This document shows positions 35,404 to 46,667 of a DNA stretch of 64,000 bases, in pieces; within the stretch, counting starts at the first letter, position 1; each line of letters starts with the position of its first letter. The translations under genes were made by a program, and so were the position numbers. The notes under the pieces are model-generated. The model worked only from the letters and a program-made list of their open reading frames with translations. It was not told the DNA's origin and ran no database searches. Location of the stretch: NCBI GenBank assembly GCA_000467715.1, contig AJFK01000184.1, positions 80,739 to 144,738 on the forward strand, in the 5' to 3' direction. This stretch comes from Hysterium pulicare CBS 123377. Lineage: Eukaryota > Ascomycota > Dothideomycetes > Hysteriales > Hysteriaceae.

Positions 35404-36288
35404 CTACTCCTCTTCTCCACGCCATTCGAGGCCAGGGTGGATCGCTCCTCGTGATGGGCCCCTCGCGACTCGTTTGATCTCGCAGATCCAAGCAGTGCCG
35501 CCTTCTAACCAGTCACGAACTTCCCAGTGACGTTCACGGCTGCCATCGTCTATATGTCCAACAAACAATTTTCCGATCCGCTCGACTTCTAACTGTAAAG
35601 GGACATAGAGGGCGTTAAACTTCTTTAGGATGTGTATTTTCCGTTGCCGTTCTATATAGAGTTTGAATGTCATCTTTGCTAATGGACGTGGTAACTTCCC
35701 GAGTACCGCAAGGTCTACTTGCACAACACGTTTTAAAGGCTGCGCGGAGAACGCGTTGCGGTACAATGGTGATGGTGCAAGCTCCAAAAGTTTGCGTGTG
35801 GAAATATCGAGAGTGAGTTCGGTCAGAGCGTTGCCCTGAACCAATTGTGAGATCACCCTCTGGACCAGATTGGATCGGTCGTGGATGCTGATAACGGAAG
35901 TACGCACACCGTGGAGGGCGGTTTTACCGACGTCTACGCCAAGGTATCCAATCGTCAACTTACGAACGCGCTTCAATTGGAAGTCTTGCGCTTGTGGCTT
36001 CATGTACCATGCGTAGTGAACATCGAAGTTGACGACTTTGTGTATCATCTCCAGTCCCTCTTCATACATCTGTTTGTTACTCACCAGCCATCTTGGTGGT
36101 GATTGATCAAACCTTTTGCGTTCTTCTCTCCAGACACGTTCAAGCTTCCCAAAGTGACCTTTCACATCCATTTCTCCGCAGCGATATACCCAAAATGCAG
36201 CCCCGTGGAGAGCATATTCATAGATGATGTCTCGCAGTTCTCTTGGTAATCCGAAGAAATCAAAAACCTGGCTCGAAGCTGAGGTCAT
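35404..36288 (-). CDS. LPRELRD-family (F-box-like) paralogue 4, N-terminus damaged
   Basis: Single exon, 294 residues, starting MTSASSQVFDFFGLPRELRD. The F-box-like helix, YRCGEMDVKGHFGKLERV, WLVSNKQMYEEGLEMIHK, VVQVDLAVLGKLPRPLAK, LYVPLQLEVERIGKLFVG and GTAWICEIKRVARGPSRG match copy 3 along the whole length. The basic leader found in copies 1-3 is absent from the frame, but its counterpart can be read just upstream in other frames (ATKAQENKEG, then PDIEEVDPGE, then TPKKDEL, about 36310-36425), separated by frame changes and a TAG. The present start therefore looks like rescue at an internal Met after 5' damage. Whether the shortened protein works is unknown. Confidence 0.75.
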   Translation of the reverse strand: MTSASSQVFDFFGLPRELRDIIYEYALHGAAFWVYRCGEMDVKGHFGKLERVWREERKRFDQSPPRWLVSNKQMYEEGLEMIHKVVNFDVHYAWYMKPQAQDFQLKRVRKLTIGYLGVDVGKTALHGVRTSVISIHDRSNLVQRVISQLVQGNALTELTLDISTRKLLELAPSPLYRNAFSAQPLKRVVQVDLAVLGKLPRPLAKMTFKLYIERQRKIHILKKFNALYVPLQLEVERIGKLFVGHIDDGSRERHWEVRDWLEGGTAWICEIKRVARGPSRGAIHPGLEWRGEEE

Positions 36289-38060
36289 GACGTTGTAGTT
36301 CGTCCTTTTTTGGTGTATCTAAGGTGAGACGGAGAGCCTTGGAAAGGCTGGGCTGGACTTCTCCCGGATCAACTTCTTCAATATCTGGCCTTCCTTATTT
36401 TCTTGAGCTTTGGTAGCATTTGATGGAAGAAAGAGAGCTCGGATGTCCTTAGGTGTGTCGTTTTAGCGTTTGTAGATTGTATGCATGGATGTCGATCGCC
36501 TTTGTAGATGTAGAATTGATTGTGAAGGTGAGATGCGACGTAAAGGTGAAGATGAAAATCAACTGGCGAGATGAATGAGCGACAACCCAGATATTAATTA
36601 GGTTATTCAGGTTACCCAGAATCGTGAAGTGAGCCTGACGTAACGATGTGATAGTCATCTCGTATATGGAGAATTGGGTGGAGAACCATGGAAAGGAAGG
36701 CTGGATAATACCAAAGCGTGAGCGTAATAAAAAAGCAATGAGCAAGATGCATGTCTTAGAAATTCAAGACATCAAATTTGTTCATAGAGTTGATTGTTTC
36801 ATTTCTCAAATGACTACTACGGCAACAGCAACACAGACAAATCCCATCAAAGGAATACATAGTTCAACATGCTTATCTTTCTTTAGGCTCAAAGAGGCTT
36901 TTCTTAACGGAGCAATACCTTGATCGAATAATCCCCTCCGGATTGTGACTTTCCAAAGTACGCTTGAATTACGTTAATCTGAGTAGATGACTTGTGGTAG
37001 CCGGCTCTAATGACGTTAACCTACAATCATGCCTTTTTCACTTGACCGTAAGCTTTCCGTCCCCCAAAATTCCTGAGCAATTGCCGTAAGCGGCAGCATT
37101 CCCTTTCGCCTTCGAGGAAAACACAATAAATCTTCCAGAGGGGTCGCGAATGCAGCAGGGAGCATCAGCGATGGCATTTACAGCTTTTTGTCGAAGAAAT
37201 CATGTTTGAAATATAGCGGGTAACCTCTCCGACCGTGGCATTTCGATAGGTATTCGAGTAAACTAACCTCGATCGTTGGAGGTTTGGCCATGGCTATGAC
37301 TAAATCAATGAGAACTGAACGCGAAATCAAAGAAACACAATTACATCATTCAATGAAATCAACCATAAATGAGAAATTTAGATATAATCACCGCTTACGC
37401 GAGGTTGAGCTTTACCAACTCTTCATCACGGCAATGACTACAATTAGCTTATCACGTGTCTCCTTTGCGTGCAGATCAGAGCTAGCCTGATCGAACAGGC
37501 ACTGAAGGCATCCCTGTTCGAGTCAGCGCTTTCAATCTGAGTATGTAGGGATAGTTATAGACCGAGTAGAAAACGGACAGGTATAGCCATTAAGAAATGC
37601 CCCTAGGGCGGTGGCATCTATAATGCGGGGAAGAAAGCTAAGTTAATGCAGCAAAAGAGCTTAGGGAAACGTAGCACAAGTATGCTCATGCTATACAGAC
37701 ATTCCAAAACTGCGCGCTTCTTGTGTTTCATCTTGCCGTTGATGCCGCAAAAGGGGGAGGAGGAAATCTGGCATGAGGCACTTCACTTTACGGAGAAGTT
37801 GGTCGTGCAGAATCATCTTGATTTCGTCGGGAAACTCTCATAAGAAGGAAAGCATGCCGCATCGATTTCGGAGTCGTCATCATACGATGAATTGAAGGAT
37901 GAAAACATGATAACGTCACATCTGAAAGAGACCTGCGCAGGGGCCACCACGCGCATCCATCTCGGCAAAGTTGCAACTATTTTCACAGCCACACTTCACA
38001 TTTTGATATTCGATTTTGACGAGTTAGAGAGATACTTGAAAACTTATTACCTTGGTCAAA
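36289..38060. other. 1.8-kb stretch, mostly without recognised genes
   Basis: It contains the decayed leader of paralogue 4 (about 36310-36425), a weak candidate small gene at 37038-37291 (minus) and the FAR-17a-like promoter. Nothing else is supported. Confidence 0.45.
37038..37291 (-). CDS. Weak candidate: small Cys-containing protein
   Basis: Exons 37225-37291 and 37038-37183 on minus, joined across a 41-base intron (GTTACC to AAAAG), would give 70 residues starting MAKPPTIEVSLLEY and containing ADAPCCIRDPSGRFIVF and AYGNCSGILGDGKLTVK. The second exon has coding-like composition, but the splice signals are poor and there is no signal peptide. It could instead be a frameshifted relic. I do not recognise the family. 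Confidence 0.2.
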
Positions 38061-39115
38061 ATGAGTGTAACTAAGATATCTGAGGAGCTCAGCCGGCGGC
38101 ATCCGCTACAGCGGCTATCATCACCTTCAATAGGCGTCTCTGCTCTTGTGCATGTAAGGCTATTGAATCCTATAGTTTCGTGACACCCTTTCTGACGGGA
38201 GCGTATTCAGACAGTTGGAATTGCTAGCTATGTATTGTCATTCAAATAGTAGGCTTTCCAGAGCCCAAAAACTGTTCCTGGCGCTAACATTTTTGCAGTC
38301 TGAGGGACAACCCTAACATGATGTATGATAAAATCTACTTCTCTCATGTATCTCGGCTTCCATATTTAAAGTTCAAATCCTGTGTATGGCCTAAGTCTTA
38401 TTTGATGAATGAAGTTCTGCTTGTCTAATTCCTTCCCGACGATATGCTTTTACTAGAAGGATTTCTACTGACTACATTCAAGTAATGAATCATACGGCTG
38501 GCACCTCCAATACCTAACCATCATTGGTACTCTCAACCTCCCCCATCATCATCAGCAAAACAGCACCGCTAACCCTCGTCAGGTCTCTCCATCGCAACCG
38601 CAACCTTCATCTCCGGTCTCCTAGCCGATCTAACCAACTCCCACCACCTCTTCACCCTCAAAAACACCCTCGCCGTCATATCCGCCCCAATCGAAGTCCT
38701 AATCTCAATCCTCTACTGGGGCCTCCGACTCATCGACCCCGCCCTAGTCGTCCCGCCATCTCTCCCTCCCCTCCCCCTCTCCGCAGACTTAGGCTTCCAT
38801 TTCATCCCCAGCGCTCTCCTAACGCTAGATCTCCTGCTCTTATCTCCACCGTGGCCAACCACCACTATCGCTAGTATCCGTACTTTTATCATATCCATCG
38901 TTCTGGCGTTCTTGTATTGGTTCTGGATCGAGCTTTGCTATAGCCATAATGGCTTTTATCCTTACCCTATCTTCGAGATCCTGGATACGAAACAGCGGGT
39001 AGCATTGTTCGCATTCAGCGGTGGTCTAATGACGATTTGTACGTTGGGTTTGAGGGCGTTGTATGGGTGGGTCAATGGGAAAGATATGGGAATGGGAAAG
39101 GCCAAGAGAGGGTGA
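38061..39115 (+). CDS. FAR-17a/AIG1-like membrane protein
   Basis: Exons are 38061-38153, 38211-38248, 38299-38322, 38483-38526 and 38583-39115, joining to 243 residues. Joined text reads LQRLSSPSIGVSALVH, TVGIASYVLSFKYLRDNPN, MINESYGWHLQYLTIIGL and then several hydrophobic helices to FLYWFWIELCYSHNGFYPYP and FEILDTKQRVALF, the fungal form of the FAR-17a/AIG1 family. Human AIG1 and ADTRP are membrane threonine hydrolases acting on fatty-acid esters of hydroxy fatty acids; the Thr of YLTIIG and the His of GFHFIPSALL lie where the family's catalytic Thr and His are expected. Exons of 38, 24 and 44 bases hide the N-terminal third. Substrate in fungi is unknown. Confidence 0.85.
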
Positions 39116-39794
39116 GCGTATGGGTTGGTGTGAGGGATTGAGATAGAGTAACCGATGCCGATGTTCGGCGACGAATGGCAAAAAGTGAAAGTCCGAGACC
39201 TCAACGTCGGGATTCGTGGTCATGCGATCGTGTGCTCCAAAATCAGGATATGGTGTTCGCCTCTTCCTGGAGCTCAAAGAGTCTAGGTTCCGAGACTGTC
39301 TCGGGTACCTAGGTAATACCACGGGGGGTAGGAGTCAGGATAGAAAGTCATCCGTAGACTATTATAGATCACAAGGTTCAAAGTCACCCAATAGAGTTTG
39401 AGAAAATCTAAGACAATACAAATTACTCCATTCAGTTGCAGTGCTACAAAAGGTATCATTGCCGGCGCTTTCCGCAATGATGCTCACTTCGGAACAATTG
39501 CAGACCTAACCAGCAGATACCACAAGCACCATTATCTCTCACTCCCCTCTCAATGACGTAAATAAATAAGAACTATCGGGTATAATGTGACCATATAGCG
39601 TAATGTTGAGTTGAACGATGCGTGGCAGGCGATAACCATCCTTCCAGCCTGAACTGTGAAGATGAACCCAAAACGTGATGAAGTGTAAGTCTTTGCTGAA
39701 ATGGTGAAACGATCGTGATTCGTAAGCGAGTGACGGAATGCAAGAAACGGATAACATCATACGGGGTGATGACAGGGCATGTCCATCGGTTTGT
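39116..39794. other. Intergenic, convergent 3' regions
   Basis: This lies between the FAR-17a-like gene (plus) and the zinc-finger gene (minus). Nothing was recognised. Confidence 0.6.
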
Positions 39795-41262
39795 CTAACC
39801 TGTAGACGGAGAAGGTGGTGCGGTCAGGGTTCGCTGGTCGTCAACTTCCTCCTGATGGTGGTATGCGTTCATGTACAATGGATTGTGGAACAAGCTGTGC
39901 TGCTCATGGCCAAATTCTTGGTAGTACGCCGGATACGGAAGTCCATTCGGCTCCGCCTGTTCGTAAGTCTGTTGATGGTAGACGGGTGCCATGTTCTCCT
40001 TTTGATCATACTGGTATGGGTCCGTGTACGACTTGTATTGTGGAAAGGTTGGGGATGGTGGTGGCTGCTGAGGGTGATGAAATTCCGAAGTGAGGTAGTT
40101 GAAGCCCGCAGGATGCGCGAACGAGACTTCTTGGTCTTGGAAGACGTCGAAAGCGCGCTTTCTCCTCTGGCCGTAATCACCGTATGGATATCCGAGCTGT
40201 GCCTGCTCATCCTCAAATACGCTTCGGGTGGTATACGGGAAAACAGGAGGCCGGATGTGCTGTCGCGTCCGGTGCCCACAATTGACGTCGACTTCGGCCA
40301 GAACAGGTCGAGACAGGTACGACTTGTTTGGAGTTGTCTCGAGCTTCACAGGACTACTGTCATCATAGACAGAGCCAGATATTCTCCTCTGCTTCTTGAA
40401 GGAACCCAACGGAGTGAAGATCATCTCTGTTGGCTCAACTTCCAAAGAGTTCAGCTCTAATTGCTCAACAACAGATATGTCCTTCTTCTGATTGCGTTTC
40501 CTCCGCATTTCAAGTGTGGCAGAGTCAAAAATGTCCATGCCCGGCCAGTAGACTCCCTTGAGCTTCGTGCACTCACTGACAGTATTGTCCTCCGTGGCGA
40601 CAGTAGTTGCATCGTCGAAATCATGACCGAGGGCTCGCTGCGGGCCGTAGCGATATCCATTGCGATCGCTCGGATCTGAGATATCACTCGAATTCTCATA
40701 GTCCGCACTAGTATAGCTGCGAGAAGTAGAGCGGGAGGCTGTTGGCCATAGCTGCATTCGAGGAGCAAACGATCGATGGCGAGACGCTAGCTCAAAAGCT
40801 GGAGGTGGGGTAGGTGTGACCGATTGTTCGGCCTTGATTGCATGCTCCGACAACCGTGGGTCCAGGATGTCGAGTGCAGTCCTGGGCCGAGTCGAGCGTT
40901 GTGTGGAAGGTTCGATTTTTGGGGCAGCAGGGGCTCGAGCTATAAGAGTTGGCTGGTCAGCGTTCGAGGTCTCTCTGCGAGAAGAGTAGAAGAGTACCAG
41001 GAGCTCTCGTTCGAGAGCGTCTCTTTTCCTTCTGGCTCATTCGCTCAGACATCAGATTCTCGACACTCCACTCGGCATACCACCTGTCGTAGGTCTCGAT
41101 CGTTCTTCGAGATGCATCCTCGGTCCCAGAACGGACTTTGACTTTGTAGTAGTGGGAAAGATGTCCCTTGCTAGCGATATGGGTGAGCAAATGTGAGACA
41201 TCGCTGAAATTGGGCTTCCTTGGGCAAATATTGCAATGCAGTGGGATGCTGGAGGAGGCCAT
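39795..41262 (-). CDS. Fungal zinc-finger protein of unknown function
   Basis: Exons on the minus strand are 40998-41262 and 39795-40939, giving 469 residues. The N-terminus holds one C2H2/U1-like finger (HCNICPRKPNFSDVSHLLTH, then IASKGHL) followed by a conserved charged segment (YKVKVRSGTEDASRRTIETY and DRWYAEWSVENLMSERM). The rest is low in order and rich in Tyr, Gln, Pro and Ser (for example HHPQQPPPSPTFPQY), as in transcription factors or RNA-bound proteins, and includes SYLSRPVLAEVDVN. The joined splice (G|CT) keeps the ARAPA region in frame. The finger spacing suggests binding to nucleic acid, but nothing identifies a target. It appears to be a Pezizomycotina-specific protein. Confidence 0.72.
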
Positions 41263-41686
41263 CACGGTGGGCCAATGGCAAGGCAAGCTTGAAAGTGAAC
41301 AAGGTGAAGAGAACGACTGTTGGGAGAAAGGAGCGGGCTGGATGTCGAGAAGGAGAAGCGTAGGTGAGAGATCACGCAAATATGAAGGAGCACGGTGGCT
41401 CTCAGTTACTTCCGCGGAAACTCGGGCATTGTTGATAACTTGTTTTGATTTTATGAGAGGTAGGAACAGGTCTCGTGAATAAACAGAGAGTGGAAGGCAA
41501 TTGTGAGGGAGGGATTTGTAGTTAGAGGTTTAGTTCGTCGCCAGACACGTGGGAAACCTGCCCGACAAGCCCGAAACCGGCCAACAGCATTGATTTACTC
41601 TCGCTTTGTATCTTACTTCTCATGGTGAGGAGAAGTGAGTTATTAGATAGCAAGAGGAATCATGCATGGCTCTATGTTGTTGTGGT
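41263..41686. other. Intergenic, zinc-finger gene promoter
   Basis: This lies between the zinc-finger gene start and the BET2 3' end, both on minus. No feature was recognised. Confidence 0.55.
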
Positions 41687-42975
41687 TTATTGCAGGTCTA
41701 TGGTGCTACATTGAGTTTTGTGACCTTTCATCATTCCCCTTCCCAACAACCGCTTCGTCACTGCCACTGGCATGCAACTAGAGATCTGACATCAGTTTCA
41801 TACACTCCGTCAGGAAGAGGCGGGTAAAGAAAGAACATACTAGGCGGGATCCACTTCCACAACTCCTGGATATTTGAGAAGACTGAGGCCAGCGATCGCA
41901 AAGACCGTGTGGAAGACGTCTACCATATCACCAGGTCTGTCTGCAATACCGCCCAGTTCCGGATCCTACAATGATCAGCCATTGTCCCAGCTATTGACTA
42001 GCGCAAACTCTACCTGACATTGAAGGATGAATTTGGTCAATTTGCCTCCATCAATCCAGTGAACCTTATTAAGCATGGCGAGGCTACTGAGAACCCACCA
42101 GCTATAACATACATCTTCCTGCTTCTCAGGCCTACCGTTCAAACCTCCGTTCTTCATTTGACGTTCGCTCAGCCATGCACCTAGCTTCTCATGATCAACC
42201 AGATCCATTCGGCCAGCAATGGTCAACGCAGCAAGGCAAGTAAAAATTTGACCGGAATGAGACTCGGCTCCAGGGCTCGTGCCATACCCACCATCAAAGT
42301 TAGCGCAGGATTGGATGTAATTGACTGCTTTATCAATTTTGACAAGATGAAGAAGACCTAGAAGGGATAAGGCATTCAGGGCGCCATAGAGGAACCGCGT
42401 ATCATTCTCGCCCCATTCATCACCAGCAAAAGTACCGGTTTCAGGGTCTTGTAAGTTTGCGATATCTGCAATCCTATGAGTCTGATGATATAATTAGCAG
42501 ATGAGGGCAGTTAATAACGCACACTGGCCAATCTTCTGTCTTCCGCCTTTGACGCGTTCTTCGAGCTCGTCGAATGCGTTCAGAGTGGCAAGAATTTGAA
42601 CACCATTGACGGTGTATAGCATATGCGCGTCGTGGCCTGGGGCGGCTCCAAACCCGCCGCTGTCATGCAAGCACGACAGTACAAAGTCTAATACTTCATT
42701 GCGTGGGAGGGCTTCGGGATGGCCGAGAAGATGAAGAGCAGTCAACCCCCAATACAGGCCACTCAGACGCAGGTGCTCAGTAAGCCAGTATTCAAGCTCA
42801 TCTTTGCGCTGCAGAATGGTCAGCTATACGGGGCAAGTCGGCTGAGCGTCGAGCTCCCACGCACGCTATCGAGGCTTTGAATGTAGCGGACGTGCTTATC
42901 CACGTACAGAGTCAACTCTTGGGGCAGAGAGCCATCGGTCATGCCACCGCGTCCAGGGCCAGAGACGAGAGACAT
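41687..42975 (-). CDS. BET2: Geranylgeranyl transferase type II (Rab GGTase) beta subunit
   Basis: Bet2 with Bet4 attaches geranylgeranyl groups to Rab GTPases presented by the escort protein. Exons on the minus strand are 42865-42975, 42525-42808, 42014-42473, 41841-41965 and 41687-41777, giving 356 residues. The alpha-alpha barrel repeats are clear ([79 protein letters not shown]). Zinc ligands are the Asp and Cys of EDVCYSWWV and the His of DVFHTVF. Other support is [16 protein letters not shown]. The exon 2/3 acceptor is CATAG at about 42474, not the earlier CAG, to keep the frame. The last exon adds an unusual hydrophilic tail after YCMP. Confidence 0.93.
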
Positions 42976-44581
42976 GATAATACTTTGGGGGCGTTGGGGG
43001 TTGATCTTACGGTGGAGGGTGGGATCGCATAGATTTGGGAGGGTTTGGGGTTTGGAGGGTGCATATGAGGCTTGTAGGTACTAGGCTTTGCCGGGCAGGG
43101 CCGGGGCATGAAACCGTACCCTTCGTAAGCTTGGCACCGACATTCCAGCGTCCTCGCAGTCCGTCGCAATGGTCCCTCGATCCTTCAGATCCATGTAGCC
43201 AACTTCTGGATATCACTGGAACATCGCCCTCTGCCGCGCGATCCAACAAAAAGTGCCTGCTGGCCGGCCTTGACTCTTCATCACTAATTACCTGCTCGCA
43301 CACTCTTTCGACATTCATCCTCCTGGGGCCCGAGCGCCCACCGCTTCACTCATTCTACGGATTGCCGCCGCACTGCAAGTGAAAGTATGAGCTCGCGCTG
43401 AGTTTTGTGTTCACCTCATACCCCGTTCACCGTCCTATTACCTTTCCCTGCCACGGAAGGCTGTTGATAATCTCGCACCTCTCTCGAGCTTCGACACCGC
43501 ACCCTTCCTTCTCCTTACAACCCCTCCACACCACATTCAAGCCACGGTTCACGAGCAGTGGTACATTCTAACTTTGTTCGTAGCTTATCCACTCATTTGG
43601 GTCAGGAACAACATACTCTAGGCTCCTCTGGGGAGCTGAGGGGGCATCTCGAGGCGGACAATAGCCAAATCTGCGGTCCACCGGTTCTTTGTTCTTTGCC
43701 GAAACCAGCCCGCCATTTGTTGTTCAGGGACATTTGGTAAGTGATTTTCAGGATTGAATACGAGGTTTCCCTTCGTTCTTTGTGTCGGCGTATCGGTACA
43801 ATCTACTATGTTGTACGACAGTACTGGCTGCTGCACGGGTCCTTTCATGAGCGCTGATTGATCCTTGAAGCTTCCTACAGATCGTATCGTCACCCCAACA
43901 TCCGCCGAAACACACGGTGTTATCACGCCTTGCGAACTAGCAGCAATCACTTCGCCTTGATCTCGAACGGGTCACACGAAGTACCACCTCGAGTGGCTAA
44001 CGCAGTGCGGGTTCCTGCATTCTTGCTACGTTCCTTTACATACGCGGAATATATTATTCAAGCTTTCAAGTGAGGAGAAAAATACTGTACTCCTGCAGTC
44101 GGTTCTGAGCAACGAGAACTTGACTTCAGCGGGGTTGCCACGGTTCGTACTACCCTGCATCCGATCTCCACAACTCAAGTCGTTTTGATTTGGGATCTTC
44201 CACATGAATACAACGCTGACCACCATGACTCAACAGCGCTTTCAAGGTGGCCTCGGCCTACGAGATCATTGTATTGCAGACTATTCGACGTATGTTCAAC
44301 CATCAATAAGACCACCAACACCTCGCCCAGCTCCTCGCTCTTATCGCACAGAGCGTAACTTTGTACCCCAAGTCCACGCCCTACTGTTGGATAGCTCTCC
44401 TGAGGTGTGTACCCATTCTCGACAACCAATACCGCAGGCACATTAGCCCGGACAAGCTTTGGGGGTCAAGCGCACTTGTGCAAGACCGAGACGTAGCGTG
44501 GATACTGGACACTGTCTGATTGCTGATTTCTTCTACTAGCCAATTTTTTCCAGGGACGTACCTCGGAAGAAAATTAGGAAG
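42976..44581. other. Divergent promoter and long 5' leader region (1.6 kb)
   Basis: Pyrimidine-rich stretches around 43400-43560 look like a promoter. An acceptor (TTTTTTCCAG) at 44553 reads through in frame into the RhoGAP start, so an upstream exon may lie here, for instance near 44204-44290. No other gene is supported. Confidence 0.45.
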
Positions 44582-46667
44582 ATGCCGAAGTCATCCTCAC
44601 TTTCGCTGGGGAAACTTCCAATTCGGACGAAGGAATCGCGCGGCAACCAAGCTCTTAGCCCTCGAAGTCCTCGTTCCCCTCAGTGGAATGGCGGCAATGT
44701 CACTCAGGTTAGTATCGGATCGACCGATTCTGAGGCACAAACTCCAGTAGCGGCCTTACCACAGGGTCCTGATTCCCCTTCATCACCACAACATAAGAAA
44801 GAATCGTCTAGAAATATATGGTCGAACTTTCAGGCCTCGAAATCGTCTCCCCGCATTAATACCCCGGATAGCTCTATTCGACAGGTCTCGGAGCAACAGT
44901 CCAAACCATCAAACAGTTCTATATACGCGAACGGACGCTCCCCAGGCTCAACACCTGAACTGGCCCGAGCGTTGGACGATGGCCACCCGGATGCGAACTC
45001 AGAACTGGATGACTCTGAACGCACCAACGGAGGATCGCTTAAGTCGAATAGCGTTCCCCATATCAATACCAATTTAAACGGTTCTAAACAAAGCGCCACC
45101 AAACACAAGATGCCAGGTCTCCTTGCCCGCACTAGGTCCGTAAAGGCAGATGATGGAACAGGTGGTCGTCCAAAGCTGAGGGGAAATCTACCAAAAAATC
45201 TTCCTGAATCGGCGTCATCGTCCTGGAAGAGTAATGGCGAGACCGGAGGGCTTAAGACAGCTCCATTAGAAAAGGGGCAATCTTGGCGACAGAACATGAG
45301 CCTCGGGAAGATGCGAAACCACTCGGCAGATCGTCAGGATGGACCGCACTCGGAAGACGATCGAGTCCCACGTAGGGATCGAGCTGAGCAGACGTCCCTT
45401 GCTTCATCCCTTGAAAATCGGGGAACATTTATGTCCAGCATTGGGTCTGCATCCCGAAAGATGGGCGAAAAGATGGAAACAGCAAGAAAAGGAGTGTTCG
45501 GAAAACTTGGTCGAAGTGGCAGTGCTCACGACAAGGAGTCTTCCACGCATTTACCTAACACCCCTTACGAATTCAAGGTGATCAATCTTGGTCTCGTTGA
45601 CCAAACACGCAAAACGAGAATATCTAAACGCCTTGAGGCATCTAAGGATAAGACTGAGTTCTGGATGCCGGCGTTACCCTGGAGATGCATTGAGTGAGTT
45701 GGTTGCAACCTGAGATGCATTTCTATGCTAAAAAATCCTGCCATAGTTACCTCAATATGAAAGGTTGCGAAGAAGAAGGCCTGTATCGTATACCTGGAGC
45801 AGAGAAAGAGATCAAACATTGGCAACAGCGGTTTGATCAAGGTGAGTACACTCTGACTATTGTTCTGTCATATTTTCTAACCCTGACTGCACAGAGCTCG
45901 ATATAGACCTTTTTGAAGAGCCAGAGCTGTATGACATCAACATAATAGGCTCCATGTTCAAGGCCTGGCTCCGCGAGCTTCCGGATGAGATTTTCCCCAA
46001 GGCTACACAAGCCCGTATCCAACAAGAGTGCCAAGGAGCCAAGTCGACACCTCAAATGCTTAAGGATGAGCTCTCCAAGTTACCTCCGTATAACTACTAT
46101 CTCCTATTCGCGATCACTTGCCATATTAGCCTTCTCCATTCCTGTTCGGAACTCAACAAGATGAATTATCATAATCTTTGCGTCTGCTTTCAGCCATGCA
46201 TGAAGATCGAGCCCTTCTGTTTTCAGTTTCTTATACTGGACTGGAGGAATTGCTGGCAGGGCTGCTGGACAGAGAAGGAGCATCTGACGGAAGAACTGAA
46301 GTTGTTGAAGTCAGACACAATGGGTCCGCCGCAGCAACCTGCAAGTCGAAATGGCCCGAACAAACCAGCGAGTGTATCCACAACAGCTAGCTCACTCAGA
46401 GAAGCGAGTTTTGGAGGAGACGATCGTCTAGACGAACGAGCCATATCGTCTTCGGAAAGCAGTAAAGGGTCCATGACGAAGTTTAGTGCCCAACATGACC
46501 AACAAAGTCGTGCACCGCCAGTGATGGTCGAACGAGCATCTGAAGACGAAGACAATAGTGCCACGCCCACTCAAGCGAAGCATGCTCGTCTCGGATCCGA
46601 GAATAATAGCTACAGGATCGATTTGGCCCAGCCGCCGAGCTCGCCATTCTCGGTCAAGTTCTACTGA
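44582..46667 (+). CDS. Rho GTPase-activating protein (Sac7/Bag7-like)
   Basis: A RhoGAP speeds GTP hydrolysis on Rho-type GTPases in polarity and wall-integrity signalling. Exons are 44582-45693, 45747-45841 and 45895-46667, giving 659 residues. The first 320 residues are Ser-rich and disordered. The RhoGAP domain follows, about 340-550: PWRCIDYLNMKGCEEEGLYR with the arginine finger near residue 385, FKAWLRELPDEIFP, LPPYNYYLLFAITCHI, and the conserved Asn region KMNYHNLCVCFQPCMKI. A disordered Ser/Thr tail ends SSPFSVKFY. Domain order and placement recall yeast Sac7, which acts on Rho1, but I cannot fix the target GTPase. An upstream exon may extend the N-terminus (PRKKIRK precedes the Met in frame). 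Confidence 0.88.

Noticed and set aside
37495-37540. tRNA-like TTCGAGTC sequence
   Set aside because: The T-arm stem does not pair and no A-box or acceptor stem fits around it.
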